NCBI RefSeq assembly: GCF_947496195.1
Contig: NZ_CANMBY010000001.1
Coordinates: 1,178,001 to 1,242,000 of the forward strand
Length of the DNA stretch: 64,000 nucleotides
From: an uncultured Polaribacter sp.
Lineage (GTDB): Bacteria; Bacteroidota; Bacteroidia; Flavobacteriales; Flavobacteriaceae
Direction: 5' to 3'
A program made the translations under genes and the position numbers. The notes beneath the pieces are model-generated. The model was not told the DNA's origin. It saw only the letters and a program-made list of their open reading frames with translations, and searched no databases. The stretch's first letter is position 1, and each line of letters begins with the position of its first letter. This document shows, in pieces, positions 17,762-26,771 of this stretch.

Positions 17762-18768
17762 GTCTTTCTGCTTTGCATCCAAAGATAAAATTGTAAACCA
17801 AATAAAATGGCTCCAGACATTAAATGTATTGCTTGGGTTCCAAGAGGTATATCAGCATAATACATTAAAATACCAGTAATGGTTTCTAGAAAGATTAAGA
17901 ATACAATCCAATTCACCAATTTGTACCCTAAATTTTTTACTTGATTTAAGTAAAACAAACCTAAATTAACTAAAATAATAGCTATTGTAAATGATCTATG
18001 AAAGTAAAATTTCCAGTTAGGATCCATTAAGCTATAATTTTTATTTTCGAATCCAAATATTTTTACTTGCTCATCTATAAATTGTCTTACCTGTGTTCCC
18101 ATAGCAATTTGTATAAGAGAGAATATAACAGAGACAATGAGTAGTTTATTAAATAACACGTTGTAATTGTAGCTTTTTTGAGGTGATATACTATATTTTA
18201 ATCGTAATAAAAGCGCAATAATTATTAAACCAACCACCATATGAATAGTAATTGTAGTTGGTGTTAAATTACTATCAACAACTGTTTTTCCTAACCATGC
18301 TTCAAATAACATTAAAAAGAAAGCGCCAAAAGCTAGAAGGGTTATGCTTTTTTTTTCTTTCCAATATTTAGTTGATGCATAAATAAGAAACAGAAAAACA
18401 AAACCAGCTAAAACAGAAACCAATCTGTTTATATACTCTGTCCAAGTATGAAATTTGTTGAAAATAGCATAATCATGCTTCGTGTATTTACTCCAATTTT
18501 TAGCATTAAATTCAGAAGAGGTTGTTACATCTTTGTCAGCTACAAAAAGTACTTCGTCTTTTACAATAATATAACCTTTTTTAAAGGTAGTATTTGGTTT
18601 CCAAGTAATTTGTTCTTCTGATGTAGGCGGTATATAATAACCAAAACATTTAGGCCAATCAGGACACCCCATTCCTGAACCAGTCATTCTAACAATAGAA
18701 CCCGCTAGAAAGATTAAATAAACAGAAATAATGGCAATATTTACAATTTTAGGAAACTTTTGCTTCAT
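17749..18768 (-). CDS. ctaA: Heme A synthase CtaA (COX15 family)
   Basis: Converts heme O to heme A for cytochrome aa3-type oxidases. The protein is integral to the inner membrane, about 339 residues, with around eight transmembrane helices. Family hallmarks are GSIVRMTGSGMGCPDWPKCF near the N-terminus, NKFHTWTEYINRLVSVLAG with conserved His, IHMVVGLIIIALLLR, a second-half HRSFTIAIILVNL and AIHLMSGAILFGLQF. I choose ATG 18768 (MKQKFPKIVN). An upstream in-frame start at 18822 would place residues before the -7 box at 18794-18787. The 3' end runs into a heptanucleotide repeat. Confidence 0.95.
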   Translation of the reverse strand: MKQKFPKIVNIAIISVYLIFLAGSIVRMTGSGMGCPDWPKCFGYYIPPTSEEQITWKPNTTFKKGYIIVKDEVLFVADKDVTTSSEFNAKNWSKYTKHDYAIFNKFHTWTEYINRLVSVLAGFVFLFLIYASTKYWKEKKSITLLAFGAFFLMLFEAWLGKTVVDSNLTPTTITIHMVVGLIIIALLLRLKYSISPQKSYNYNVLFNKLLIVSVIFSLIQIAMGTQVRQFIDEQVKIFGFENKNYSLMDPNWKFYFHRSFTIAIILVNLGLFYLNQVKNLGYKLVNWIVFLIFLETITGILMYYADIPLGTQAIHLMSGAILFGLQFYLWMQSRKTVSS

Positions 18769-18786
18769 TGTATTTATATCTTTTTG

Positions 18787-18822
18787 CAAAAATACGTCAA
18801 AAAAAATCGGCTTAAAATTCAA
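18787..18822 (-). promoter_or_regulatory. Promoter of ctaA
   Basis: On the minus strand, TATTTTTG (18794-18787) is a perfect -7 box 18 bases upstream of the chosen ATG. A TTG lies 25 bases upstream of it (18822-18820), slightly beyond the usual spacing. Confidence 0.5.
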
Positions 18823-18829
18823 TATTATT

Positions 18830-19195
18830 AGAAGTTGTTATTTAGAATTATAAAAAATAAAAAACCAGTTTTGTTTAACTTTTCTAAATGTTACTTTTTG
18901 TGACATAAATATTGAAGAGCTTATTTTTTTAATAAAAAAAAGTTTTTAATACTTAATTTTAAGAATGTCAATAGTCATAGTGGTTTCAAAGAAATAGCTA
19001 TTTTAAAAAACTGATTAACAGATGTTTATGTAACTGTTAAAATTTTATCATATTCGTAATTTTTAGAATTTTGTTAAAAACTTCAAGGGATTTGTGAATA
19101 AGTAGGTCTTTCTTTTTGGTTTAAAAATTTCAATCTTTGTAAGGCTCGTTCTTAACGATAAATTAACATTTACTAACGCAAAATTTTTAAAAATA
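18830..19195. other. Intergenic region upstream of nrdB
   Basis: About 370 AT-rich bases between the divergent ctaA and nrdB genes with no open frame I would call. It contains an inverted repeat, TTAACAG (19015-19021) and CTGTTAA (19034-19040), separated by 12 bases. AATCTTTG at 19132-19139 is a one-mismatch -7 box. These may belong to nrd control, but I recognise no NrdR box or riboswitch. Confidence 0.4.
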
Positions 19196-20167
19196 ATGGC
19201 TCAACAAGAACCAATTTTACAACCAAATGACAACAGATTTGTAATTTTTCCAATTCAACATAACGATTTATGGGAATGGTATAAAAAACAACAGGCCTGT
19301 TTTTGGACGGCTGAAGAAATTGATTTGCATTCTGATATTGTAGATTGGACTACAAAATTAACAGATGATGAACGTTATTTTATTAAGCATATATTAGCTT
19401 TTTTTGCTGCCTCTGATGGTATTGTTAATGAAAATTTAGCAGAGAACTTTGTAAATGAAGTTCAATATTCTGAAGCAAAATTTTTCTATGGTTTCCAGAT
19501 TATGATGGAAAACATTCACTCAGAAACATATTCTCTATTAATAGATACTTACGTAAAAGACGAAGTAGAAAAAGATAGATTGTTTAGAGCAATTGAAGTT
19601 TTTCCAGCAATTAAGAAAAAAGCAGAATGGGCACTAAAATGGATAGAGTCTGATTCTTTTGCAGAGCGTTTAATTGCTTTTGCAGCAGTAGAAGGTATTT
19701 TCTTCTCTGGAGCATTTTGTTCTATTTTCTGGTTAAAGAAAAGAGGTTTATTACCTGGTTTAACTTTTTCTAACGAGTTAATTTCAAGAGATGAAGGAAT
19801 GCACTGTGATTTTGCTGTTCACTTACACAACAATCACATTGTAAATAGAGTATCTAAAGACAGAATTAAAGAAATTATTGTTGATGCTTTAAATATTGAG
19901 CGTGAGTTTATTACAGAGTCTTTACCTGTAAGTTTAATTGGTATGAATGCTAAATTAATGACTCAGTATTTAGAATTTGTTACAGACAGATTATTGTTAG
20001 AGTTTGGTTGTGAGAAAGTTTATGACGCAACAAACCCTTTTGATTTTATGGAAATGATTTCTTTAGAAGGGAAAACTAATTTCTTCGAGAAAAGAGTTTC
20101 TGAGTACCAAAAAGCAGGTGTTAAATCTGGTGGTACAGGAAGCATTAGTTTCGATTCAGATTTTTAA
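19196..20167 (+). CDS. nrdB: Ribonucleotide reductase class Ia small subunit NrdB
   Basis: The 323-residue R2 subunit, which houses the di-iron centre and tyrosyl radical needed by the large subunit for deoxyribonucleotide synthesis. Metal-ligand motifs are visible in order: [40 protein letters not shown] (with the probable radical tyrosine), [10 protein letters not shown] and [13 protein letters not shown]. The C-terminal tail GSISFDSDF is the peptide that docks on NrdA. The sequence resembles the eukaryotic-type R2 more than E. coli NrdB. It precedes nrdA by 135 bases on the same strand, in the reverse of the common nrdA-nrdB order. Confidence 0.97.
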   Translation: MAQQEPILQPNDNRFVIFPIQHNDLWEWYKKQQACFWTAEEIDLHSDIVDWTTKLTDDERYFIKHILAFFAASDGIVNENLAENFVNEVQYSEAKFFYGFQIMMENIHSETYSLLIDTYVKDEVEKDRLFRAIEVFPAIKKKAEWALKWIESDSFAERLIAFAAVEGIFFSGAFCSIFWLKKRGLLPGLTFSNELISRDEGMHCDFAVHLHNNHIVNRVSKDRIKEIIVDALNIEREFITESLPVSLIGMNAKLMTQYLEFVTDRLLLEFGCEKVYDATNPFDFMEMISLEGKTNFFEKRVSEYQKAGVKSGGTGSISFDSDF

Positions 20168-20302
20168 CCTATAGTTTTTACAAAAACTTAAGTTTCAAAA
20201 TATATTTCTGAGTAACATCAGAAACAATTATAAAATCAGCTGTCAAAAAGTGGATGTTTTGGTGGCTAAACAAACGACTATTAAAATAAAACAAGTAAAC
20301 CA

Positions 20303-22699
20303 ATGTATGTAGTAAAAAGAAATGGCAGAAAAGAGCCTGTGATGTTCGACAAAATCACAGCAAGAGTAAAAAAAATGTGTTATGGATTAAACAAAATAGT
20401 TGATCCTGTAAAAGTTGCAATGCGAGTAATTGAAGGATTATATGATGGTGTAACCACTTCAGAGTTAGATAACTTAGCTGCAGAAACTGCTGCTACTATG
20501 ACTACTGCACATCCAGATTATGCACGTTTAGCTGCAAGAATTGCTGTTTCTAACTTACATAAAAATACAAAGAAGTCGTTTGCAGAAACAATGGACGATT
20601 TATACACATATGTAAATCCACGTACAGGAAAAAAATCTCCATTATTAGCAGATGATGTTTATGAAATTATCCAAGAAAATAGAGATAAATTAGATTCTAC
20701 TATTATTTACAATAGAGATTTTAACTACGATTACTTTGGTTTTAAAACATTAGAACGTTCATATTTATTAAAATTGAATGGTCAAATTGTAGAGCGTCCA
20801 CAACACATGTTAATGCGTGTTTCTATTGGTATCCACAAGTCAGATATAGACGAAGCTATTGCTACATACGAGTTAATGAGTAAAAAATATTTTACACATG
20901 CAACACCTACTTTGTTTAATGCTGGTACACCAAAACCTCAAATGTCTTCTTGTTTTTTATTACAAATGCAAGATGATAGCATAGAAGGTATTTATGATAC
21001 ATTAAAGCAAACTGCTAAGATTTCTCAATCTGCAGGAGGTATAGGTTTATCTATTCATAATATTAGAGCTACAGGTAGTTACATAGCTGGTACAAATGGT
21101 ACAAGTAATGGTATAGTACCAATGTTACGTGTATTTAATGATACAGCACGTTATGTAGATCAAGGAGGAGGAAAGCGTAAAGGATCTTTTGCAATGTATT
21201 TAGAGCCTTGGCATGCAGATATTTTTGACTTTTTAGATTTAAAAAAGAACCATGGTAAAGAAGAAATGCGTGCTAGAGATTTATTCTATGCAATGTGGAT
21301 TTCAGATTTATTTATGAAACGTGTACAAGAAGATGGTGAGTGGACGTTAATGTGTCCTCATGAGTGTCCTCATTTATATGATACTTATGGTGAAGAATTT
21401 GAGCGTTTGTACACGAGTTACGAAGCAGCTGGTAAAGGAAGAAAAACCATTAAAGCTCGTGAATTATGGGAGAAAATATTAGAATCTCAAATTGAGACTG
21501 GTACTCCTTACATGTTATACAAAGATGCTGTAAACCGTAAAACAAATCAGAAAAATTTAGGTACAATTCGTTCTTCTAACTTATGTACTGAAATTATGGA
21601 GTACACTGCAAAAGACGAGGTTGCTGTATGTAACTTAGCTTCGATTGCATTACCTATGTTTGTTTCTGAAAAAGAAAATGGAGAAAAGTATTTTAATCAT
21701 AAAAAATTATTTGATGTAACTAAAAAAGTTACACGTAATTTAGATACAGTGATAGACATGAACTTCTATCCTGTTAAAGAAGCAGAAAACTCTAACTTTA
21801 GACACAGACCAGTAGGTTTAGGTATACAAGGTTTAGCAGATACATTTATTAATTTACGTTTACCATTTACTTCAGAAGAAGCTAAAAAGTTAAATCAAGA
21901 AATTTTTGAAACTATGTACTTTGCTGCAGTAACTTCTTCTATGGAGATTGCTAAAGCAAAAGGACCTTATTCTACTTTTAAAGGTTCACCAATGGCAGAA
22001 GGTGAGTTTCAGTTCAACATGTGGGGTGTAAATGATGATGAATTAAGTGGACGTTGGGATTGGGCTAAATTACGTAAAAATGTAATGAAGCATGGAGTTA
22101 GAAACTCTTTACTAGTAGCACCTATGCCAACAGCATCTACTTCTCAAATATTAGGAAATAACGAAGCTTTTGAACCATATACTTCTAATATTTATACAAG
22201 AAGAGTTTTATCTGGTGAGTTTATTGTAGTAAACAAACACTTATTAGAAGACTTAGTAGAATTAGGTTTGTGGGATAATGATATGAAAGAAAACATTATG
22301 CGTGCAAATGGTTCTATACAACACATAGAAGAGATTCCTGCTGATTTAAGAGAATTATACAAAACAGTTTGGGAAATGAGTATGAAAGATATTATTGATA
22401 TGGCTCGTCACAGAGGTTATTTCATAGATCAATCTCAATCTTTAAACTTGTTTATGAATGATCCTGATTATGGTAAATTAACTTCTATGCATTTCTATGC
22501 TTGGAAATCAGGTTTAAAAACGGGTATGTATTATCTAAGAACAAAATCTGCTGTAAATGCAAAACAATTTACATTAAATGTTCAAAAGAAAAATCAACCA
22601 GAAGCAGAAGAAAAGCCAATGAGTGCTGCAGAATTTAAAGCAATGGTAGAAGCATCTAAAAATGCAGGACCAGACGATTGTTTAATGTGTGGTTCTTAA
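20303..22699 (+). CDS. nrdA: Ribonucleotide reductase class Ia large subunit NrdA
   Basis: Catalytic R1 subunit, 798 residues, reducing ribonucleoside diphosphates to deoxy forms. An N-terminal ATP-cone (about 1-90, [20 protein letters not shown]) gives dATP/ATP control. The active-site region includes QMSSCFLL, the N-x-C-x-E motif [10 protein letters not shown], and [11 protein letters not shown] with the partner cysteine. [20 protein letters not shown] is typical of class I. The C-terminal CLMCGS carries the redox-active cysteine pair that receives electrons from thioredoxin. In the 135-base gap after nrdB, TTTCTGA (20205-20211) and TCAGAAA (20218-20224) form a small hairpin. A strong terminator follows the stop. 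Confidence 0.97.
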   Translation: MYVVKRNGRKEPVMFDKITARVKKMCYGLNKIVDPVKVAMRVIEGLYDGVTTSELDNLAAETAATMTTAHPDYARLAARIAVSNLHKNTKKSFAETMDDLYTYVNPRTGKKSPLLADDVYEIIQENRDKLDSTIIYNRDFNYDYFGFKTLERSYLLKLNGQIVERPQHMLMRVSIGIHKSDIDEAIATYELMSKKYFTHATPTLFNAGTPKPQMSSCFLLQMQDDSIEGIYDTLKQTAKISQSAGGIGLSIHNIRATGSYIAGTNGTSNGIVPMLRVFNDTARYVDQGGGKRKGSFAMYLEPWHADIFDFLDLKKNHGKEEMRARDLFYAMWISDLFMKRVQEDGEWTLMCPHECPHLYDTYGEEFERLYTSYEAAGKGRKTIKARELWEKILESQIETGTPYMLYKDAVNRKTNQKNLGTIRSSNLCTEIMEYTAKDEVAVCNLASIALPMFVSEKENGEKYFNHKKLFDVTKKVTRNLDTVIDMNFYPVKEAENSNFRHRPVGLGIQGLADTFINLRLPFTSEEAKKLNQEIFETMYFAAVTSSMEIAKAKGPYSTFKGSPMAEGEFQFNMWGVNDDELSGRWDWAKLRKNVMKHGVRNSLLVAPMPTASTSQILGNNEAFEPYTSNIYTRRVLSGEFIVVNKHLLEDLVELGLWDNDMKENIMRANGSIQHIEEIPADLRELYKTVWEMSMKDIIDMARHRGYFIDQSQSLNLFMNDPDYGKLTSMHFYAWKSGLKTGMYYLRTKSAVNAKQFTLNVQKKNQPEAEEKPMSAAEFKAMVEASKNAGPDDCLMCGS

Positions 22700-22730
22700 A
22701 CCAAACTTTATAAATTAATAGTTCAAAAAA

Positions 22731-22759
22731 AAAAGAGAAGCAATTTGCTTCTCTTTTTT
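22731..22759. terminator. Terminator after nrdA
   Basis: AAAAGAGAAGCAA (22731-22743) and TTGCTTCTCTTTT (22745-22757) form a hairpin with an A run before and a T run after, so it may act in both directions (nrdA and the convergent DUF2911 gene). The stem is nearly identical to that of the terminator at 43013-43038. Confidence 0.85.
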
Positions 22760-22777
22760 ATTTATATAATAAGTATT

Positions 22778-23326
22778 TTATTTCTTACTTACAGGAACAC
22801 TAATTACAGTATTTCCCCAACCTAAAAGCATAGTTGTATTGTCTTCTTCTTCACCATCAAACATAATAGAAAAAGCTTCTATTGGTTCTTCAGCAGTAGA
22901 AACATTTGCAGTTATACGAACCACATCTTCTTCTTGATTGTAAAAGTAAGAGCCCCAAATATTTTTTTGATTACTTAAAATAACTGTCCAATTCTCTCCA
23001 TTAGGTATCGTAAATAAAGAGTAAGTTCCTGCAGAAACTTCTTCGTCACCAAAAGTTACATCACTGTAAAAAGTGATTTCTGGAGCTTCATTTGCTCCAG
23101 TTCTCCAAACTTTTCCTTCTGGAGCTAATTTATCTAAAGAGCGTCCTTTTAATTGTGGTCTACTGTAAATTACTTTTACCATTTTATCTGCATTTCTCCA
23201 ATTAGATGGGTAAGCAGCAGCATCCATTGGACTGACATCCATTTTAGGAAATTTTTGAGCCTGAGCATCAAAATTGATAAACAATGTTGCTCCTAAAATG
23301 CATACGAATAAGAATATTTTTTTCAT
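22778..23326 (-). CDS. DUF2911 exported protein
   Basis: A 182-residue protein with an N-terminal signal peptide (KKIFLFVCILGATLFINFDAQA) and a DUF2911 domain: VKVIYSRPQLKGRSLDKLAP, VWRTGANEAPEITFY and VSAGTYSLFTIPN are typical of the family, which is common in Bacteroidota and has no established function that I know. A perfect -7 box TAAATTTG lies on the minus strand at 23360-23353, 27 bases upstream of the ATG. It is convergent with nrdA and shares its terminator. Confidence 0.85.
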   Translation of the reverse strand: MKKIFLFVCILGATLFINFDAQAQKFPKMDVSPMDAAAYPSNWRNADKMVKVIYSRPQLKGRSLDKLAPEGKVWRTGANEAPEITFYSDVTFGDEEVSAGTYSLFTIPNGENWTVILSNQKNIWGSYFYNQEEDVVRITANVSTAEEPIEAFSIMFDGEEEDNTTMLLGWGNTVISVPVSKK

Positions 23327-23402
23327 AATGAATTGATTAAGTTTATGTTCTTCAAATTTAGAAAATACAAAATAGTAAGATTCCTAATTTTGTGTTAAGA
23401 AA

Positions 23403-23519
23403 TTAATGGCAGTTACAATCTGTATTGCAGCCTTTATTTTTTTTAGGGTTAAAAAAATACTTTTTAACAATGTAAAAAACAGCTAAAAAAACGAGTATGT
23501 AAACTACTATTTGTTGCAT
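23403..23519 (-). CDS. FeoB-associated Cys-rich membrane miniprotein
   Basis: A 38-residue protein with one transmembrane helix (QQIVVYILVFLAVFYIV) followed by a basic stretch and a cysteine cluster (KGCNTDCNCH). This is the layout of the FeoB-associated Cys-rich membrane protein family found after feoB. The ATG overlaps the feoB stop codon as TAATG (positions 23521-23517), indicating translational coupling. A longer reading with 28 extra N-terminal residues is possible but would lie wholly inside feoB. Its role in ferrous iron uptake is unknown; FeoC-like or iron-handling roles have been suggested for such proteins. Confidence 0.8.
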   Translation of the reverse strand: MQQIVVYILVFLAVFYIVKKYFFNPKKNKGCNTDCNCH

Positions 23520-25630
23520 TAGCTTAAAATTTGAAATGTTATAAATGAAGCAACATAGGCTAAAAGTCCCATAGAAAATAACTGAATCAAAGGCCATTTC
23601 CAACTTCTAGTTTCTTTTTTAACTATTGCTAATGTTGCCATACATTGCATTGCAAATGCATAAAATATTAATAAAGACATACCAACAGGTAGTGTAAACA
23701 TTTTGTCTCCAGTTCTAGGATTTATTTCAGATGCCATTCTTTGTTTTATAGTTGATGTGTCATCATCATCTGCAGCAACACTATAAATCGTTGCTAAAGT
23801 ACCTACAAAAACTTCACGTGCAGCAAAAGAAGTAATAAGAGCGATACCAATTTTCCAATCATATCCTAAAGGTCTAATAACTGGTTCTATGGTTTTTCCT
23901 AAAATACCTATATAAGAGTTTTCTAATTTTGCAGAAGCTATTTTTTGGCCTAATTCTTCTTCATTTAAATTTTGATTTACAGTATTTTCTGTAACCTGTT
24001 TTTCAGCATTTTTAAAATCATTACCTCCATTTGATGCTAAAAACCATAGCACAATAGAAAGTGCTAAAATTATTTTTCCTGCACCTAAAACAAAGGCTTT
24101 TGTTTTTTCTACAACTTCAAAAAATACATTTTTTAAAGAAGGCAGTTTATAATCTGGCATTTCAACAACAAAAAATGATTTTGATTTAATGTTTAAAGTC
24201 TTGTGCAAAAGATAAGCAGCTATTACTGCAGATGCAAAACCAAGCGCATATAATAAAAGTAGTACTAAGCCTTGTAAGTTTAGAAAACCAATTATTTTTT
24301 TATCAGGTATTACCAAAGCAATTAAAATGGCATATACAGGTAATCTTGCAGAACAAGTGGTAAAAGGCGTAACTAGAATGGTTATTAAACGCTCTTTCCA
24401 ACTCCCAATGGTTCTAGTAGCCATAATTGCAGGAATTGCACATGCTGTTCCAGAAATCAATGGAATAACACTTTTACCATTCATACCAAATCGTCTCATA
24501 ATTTTATCCATTAAAAAAACGACTCTACTCATGTAGCCAGTTTCTTCTAAAACAGCAATAAATAAAAATAATATGGCAATTTGTGGTATAAAAATAATAA
24601 CTCCTCCAATACCTGGTATAATACCTTCTGCTAGTAAATCTGTAAATACACCAGGAGATAATGTGTTTTTTACGGTGTCAGCTAATTGAGCAAAAGTTGC
24701 ATCTATAAAATCCATAGGGATACTTGCCCAATCAAAAATAGATTGAAAAATAAGCAATAGAAGTACCACAAAAATTAAGTAGCCAAAAATTTTGTGAGTA
24801 AAAACTTTATCTAATTTACTTCTTAAATCTGTAGCTTTAGATTTATCTACTAAATAAGTTTTCTTTAAGATTTTATTAATTTCTTGATACCTATAAATGG
24901 TTTCTTTATGTTGGTATTTCTTTAGTTTAGAGATGTCTTTTTGAAAAGCGATTAGTTTTTCTTTTTCTTCACTTGTTATAGTATCTGGAAAGTTATTTTG
25001 GGTTACCATTAACCATAATTCGTATAAAGAATAATTAGCGCTAATTTGTTTTAAACTCTCAAAATAATCTGGATCTATTTTAGAATTAATACCACATAAA
25101 GGTGATGCTTTAGCAGCAATATGACAACGAATTAAGGCTTCTTTTACCTCTTGTATTCCTTCGTTTTTTCTTGCACTTATTAATACTACTTCTGTGTTTA
25201 ATTCTTTTGCTAATAAAGATAAATCAATGGTTATTCCTTTTTTAGACATTTGATCTACCATGTTTATGGCCAAAACAGTTGGTATTTCTAAATCTTTAAT
25301 TTGAGAAAATAAGAGTAAATTTCTTTTTAAATTTTCTATATCTGCAACTACTAAAATAACATCAGGTGAAGCCTCTATATCTTTATTTAATAACGTTTTT
25401 AAAACAATACTTTCATCTAAAGAAGTTGGGTTTATACTGTAGGTGCCAGGTAAATCTATAATTGTAGCTTGATGTGAGGCAGATAATTTAGATATACCTT
25501 GTTTTTTATCTACAGTAACCCCAGGATAATTACCTACTTTTTGGTTTAAACCTGTAAGTTGATTAAAAAGCGAAGTTTTACCTGTATTTGGATTACCAAT
25601 TAAAGCAACCTTAATCGAATTTTGAGCCAT
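23519..25630 (-). CDS. feoB: Ferrous iron transporter FeoB
   Basis: Inner-membrane Fe(II) transporter, 703 residues. The N-terminal G domain shows G1 GNPNTGKTSLFNQLTG, G3 DLPGTYS and G4 NMVD, followed by a helical guanine-dissociation-inhibitor-like linker. Two Gate motifs and about ten transmembrane helices follow (GIGGVIIFIPQIAILFLFI, TACAIPAIMATRTI, TPFTTCSARLPVYAIL). Near the C-terminus an inserted soluble stretch (about 540-575) precedes FAAREVFVGTLATIY. It lies between feoA (three bases upstream) and the coupled Cys-rich miniprotein, forming a feoA-feoB-miniprotein operon. Confidence 0.97.
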   Translation of the reverse strand: MAQNSIKVALIGNPNTGKTSLFNQLTGLNQKVGNYPGVTVDKKQGISKLSASHQATIIDLPGTYSINPTSLDESIVLKTLLNKDIEASPDVILVVADIENLKRNLLLFSQIKDLEIPTVLAINMVDQMSKKGITIDLSLLAKELNTEVVLISARKNEGIQEVKEALIRCHIAAKASPLCGINSKIDPDYFESLKQISANYSLYELWLMVTQNNFPDTITSEEKEKLIAFQKDISKLKKYQHKETIYRYQEINKILKKTYLVDKSKATDLRSKLDKVFTHKIFGYLIFVVLLLLIFQSIFDWASIPMDFIDATFAQLADTVKNTLSPGVFTDLLAEGIIPGIGGVIIFIPQIAILFLFIAVLEETGYMSRVVFLMDKIMRRFGMNGKSVIPLISGTACAIPAIMATRTIGSWKERLITILVTPFTTCSARLPVYAILIALVIPDKKIIGFLNLQGLVLLLLYALGFASAVIAAYLLHKTLNIKSKSFFVVEMPDYKLPSLKNVFFEVVEKTKAFVLGAGKIILALSIVLWFLASNGGNDFKNAEKQVTENTVNQNLNEEELGQKIASAKLENSYIGILGKTIEPVIRPLGYDWKIGIALITSFAAREVFVGTLATIYSVAADDDDTSTIKQRMASEINPRTGDKMFTLPVGMSLLIFYAFAMQCMATLAIVKKETRSWKWPLIQLFSMGLLAYVASFITFQILS

Positions 25631-25633
25631 TAA

Positions 25634-25861
25634 TTATTCGCTTTTTAAAATTTTTATTTGGATTGCAGTTTCTTTTCTAATGGCTAAATGACTTCCATTA
25701 ACGCAAATGTACAAAGGGTCTTTAAGAGGTGCTATTTGAACAAGCTTAATTTCTGCTCCTGGCAAACAACCCATTTCTAATAATTTAAGCGGAATCAAAT
25801 CTAAAGATTCTTCAGAAATATAACCTACTTCTCCAATTTGTAAAGTTGCAATTGTGCTCAA
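25634..25861 (-). CDS. feoA: Ferrous iron transport protein FeoA
   Basis: A 75-residue SH3-like cytoplasmic protein that supports FeoB. The family pattern is visible in LQIGEVGYISEE, LLEMGCLPGAEIKLV and HLAIRKETAIQIKI. The start is a TTG at 25861-25859; no in-frame ATG or GTG lies between it and the upstream stop. It is the first gene of the feo operon and follows a strong promoter overlapped by a palindrome that is probably an iron-regulator site. Confidence 0.93.
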   Translation of the reverse strand: MSTIATLQIGEVGYISEESLDLIPLKLLEMGCLPGAEIKLVQIAPLKDPLYICVNGSHLAIRKETAIQIKILKSE

Positions 25862-25886
25862 ATAATTAGTAATTTACATTATTAAA

Positions 25887-25917
25887 CAAAGATAAGTGTT
25901 TAGAATGATTCTAAACA
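25887..25917 (-). promoter_or_regulatory. feo promoter with iron-regulator palindrome
   Basis: On the minus strand, TTG (25917-25915), 20 bases, then TATCTTTG (25894-25887) form an excellent promoter. A perfect inverted repeat with arms TGTTTAGAAT and ATTCTAAACA around one base covers 25897-25917, the whole -33 element and spacer. Size, symmetry and the iron-transport target fit a Fur or DtxR/IdeR-type repressor site. Confidence 0.85.
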
Positions 25918-25919
25918 AT

Positions 25920-26600
25920 TTATTTTGAAGCATATTCTTCTTTTAACAAAATCATATCTTCTTTTAGTTTTTCCATATCTTTTTTGTCTGTACCATCATA
26001 AAAGCCACGAATTCGTCTTTCTTTATCGACCAAAATAAATTGTTCTGTATGGATAAAATCATCTTCACCTCCATCACCTTCTTCAATTACAGCCATGTAG
26101 CTTTTTCTTGCTAATTCGTAAATATGTTTTTTAGGGCCTGTAGTAACATTCCATTTGCCATCAATCACTCCTTTTTCATCAGCGTATTTTCGTAATACAG
26201 GTACACTATCCATTACAGGAGTTACAGAGTGTGATAAGAACATAATATCATCATCATTTTTATAATATTCTTGTAGCTCGTTCATATTATATGCCATAGC
26301 AATACAGATATTGGTACATCTTGTAAAAAAGAAATCTGCTATGTAAATTTTATTTTCATAATTTTTTTGAGTGATAGTTTTTCCATTCTGATTAGTTAGT
26401 TTAAAATCAGCTATTTTGTGGTCTTTAGTGATGTGTTTAATAGATTCATGCACCAAACTTGGGTTTACGTCTATAGGATTGTAGACTTTTAATTTTTTAT
26501 CAACCTTTAATAAATGATAAAAAACAGGTAAAGAAATTGCTGAAAAAACAATTAAAAAAATTAAAAGAGATTTACTTTTCTTAAAGAAGCTAACATCCAT
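25920..26600 (-). CDS. SCO1/SenC family copper-chaperone-like protein
   Basis: A membrane-anchored thioredoxin-fold protein of 226 residues, related to SCO proteins that deliver copper to the CuA site of cytochrome oxidase. It has one N-terminal transmembrane anchor (LLIFLIVFSAISLPVFYHLL), the SCO motif FFTRCTNICIAMAYNM with the two metal/redox cysteines (CxxxC), the family helix region MFLSHSVTPVMDSVPVLRKY (observed as FLSHSVTPVMDSVPVLRKY) and a distal histidine region near DFIHTEQFILVDKERRIRGF. A role in respiratory oxidase assembly fits ctaA in the same window, although the two are not linked. A perfect -7 box TAAATTTG (26624-26617, minus strand) precedes the ATG. Confidence 0.9.
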   Translation of the reverse strand: MDVSFFKKSKSLLIFLIVFSAISLPVFYHLLKVDKKLKVYNPIDVNPSLVHESIKHITKDHKIADFKLTNQNGKTITQKNYENKIYIADFFFTRCTNICIAMAYNMNELQEYYKNDDDIMFLSHSVTPVMDSVPVLRKYADEKGVIDGKWNVTTGPKKHIYELARKSYMAVIEEGDGGEDDFIHTEQFILVDKERRIRGFYDGTDKKDMEKLKEDMILLKEEYASK

Positions 26601-26616
26601 ATGAATAGAATTTATG

Positions 26617-26741
26617 CAAATTTACTCCATACTAATTTCTTAGAAAAGAAGCTGGGTTTAAAAAAGCTCTAAAATCTTTGTTAAAAAGAAAAATCTAAAT
26701 GTGTTTACTCTTTTTAAACTCTTCGTAAAAACGTACATTTG
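26617..26741. promoter_or_regulatory. Divergent -7 elements for the SCO1-like gene and rseP
   Basis: TAAATTTG on the minus strand (26624-26617) lies 16 bases before the SCO1-like ATG. TACATTTG on the plus strand (26734-26741) lies 30 bases before the rseP ATG. Both are perfect TAnnTTTG boxes; neither has a clear TTG at the ideal -33 spacing. Confidence 0.5.
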
Positions 26742-26771
26742 TGCGTTTTATAATTTATGATTTAACGCTGA

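Noticed and set aside
19015..19040. NrdR box upstream of nrdB
   Set aside because: The TTAACAG/CTGTTAA repeat has a 12-base gap and does not resemble the NrdR consensus, so I list it only as an unexplained palindrome.
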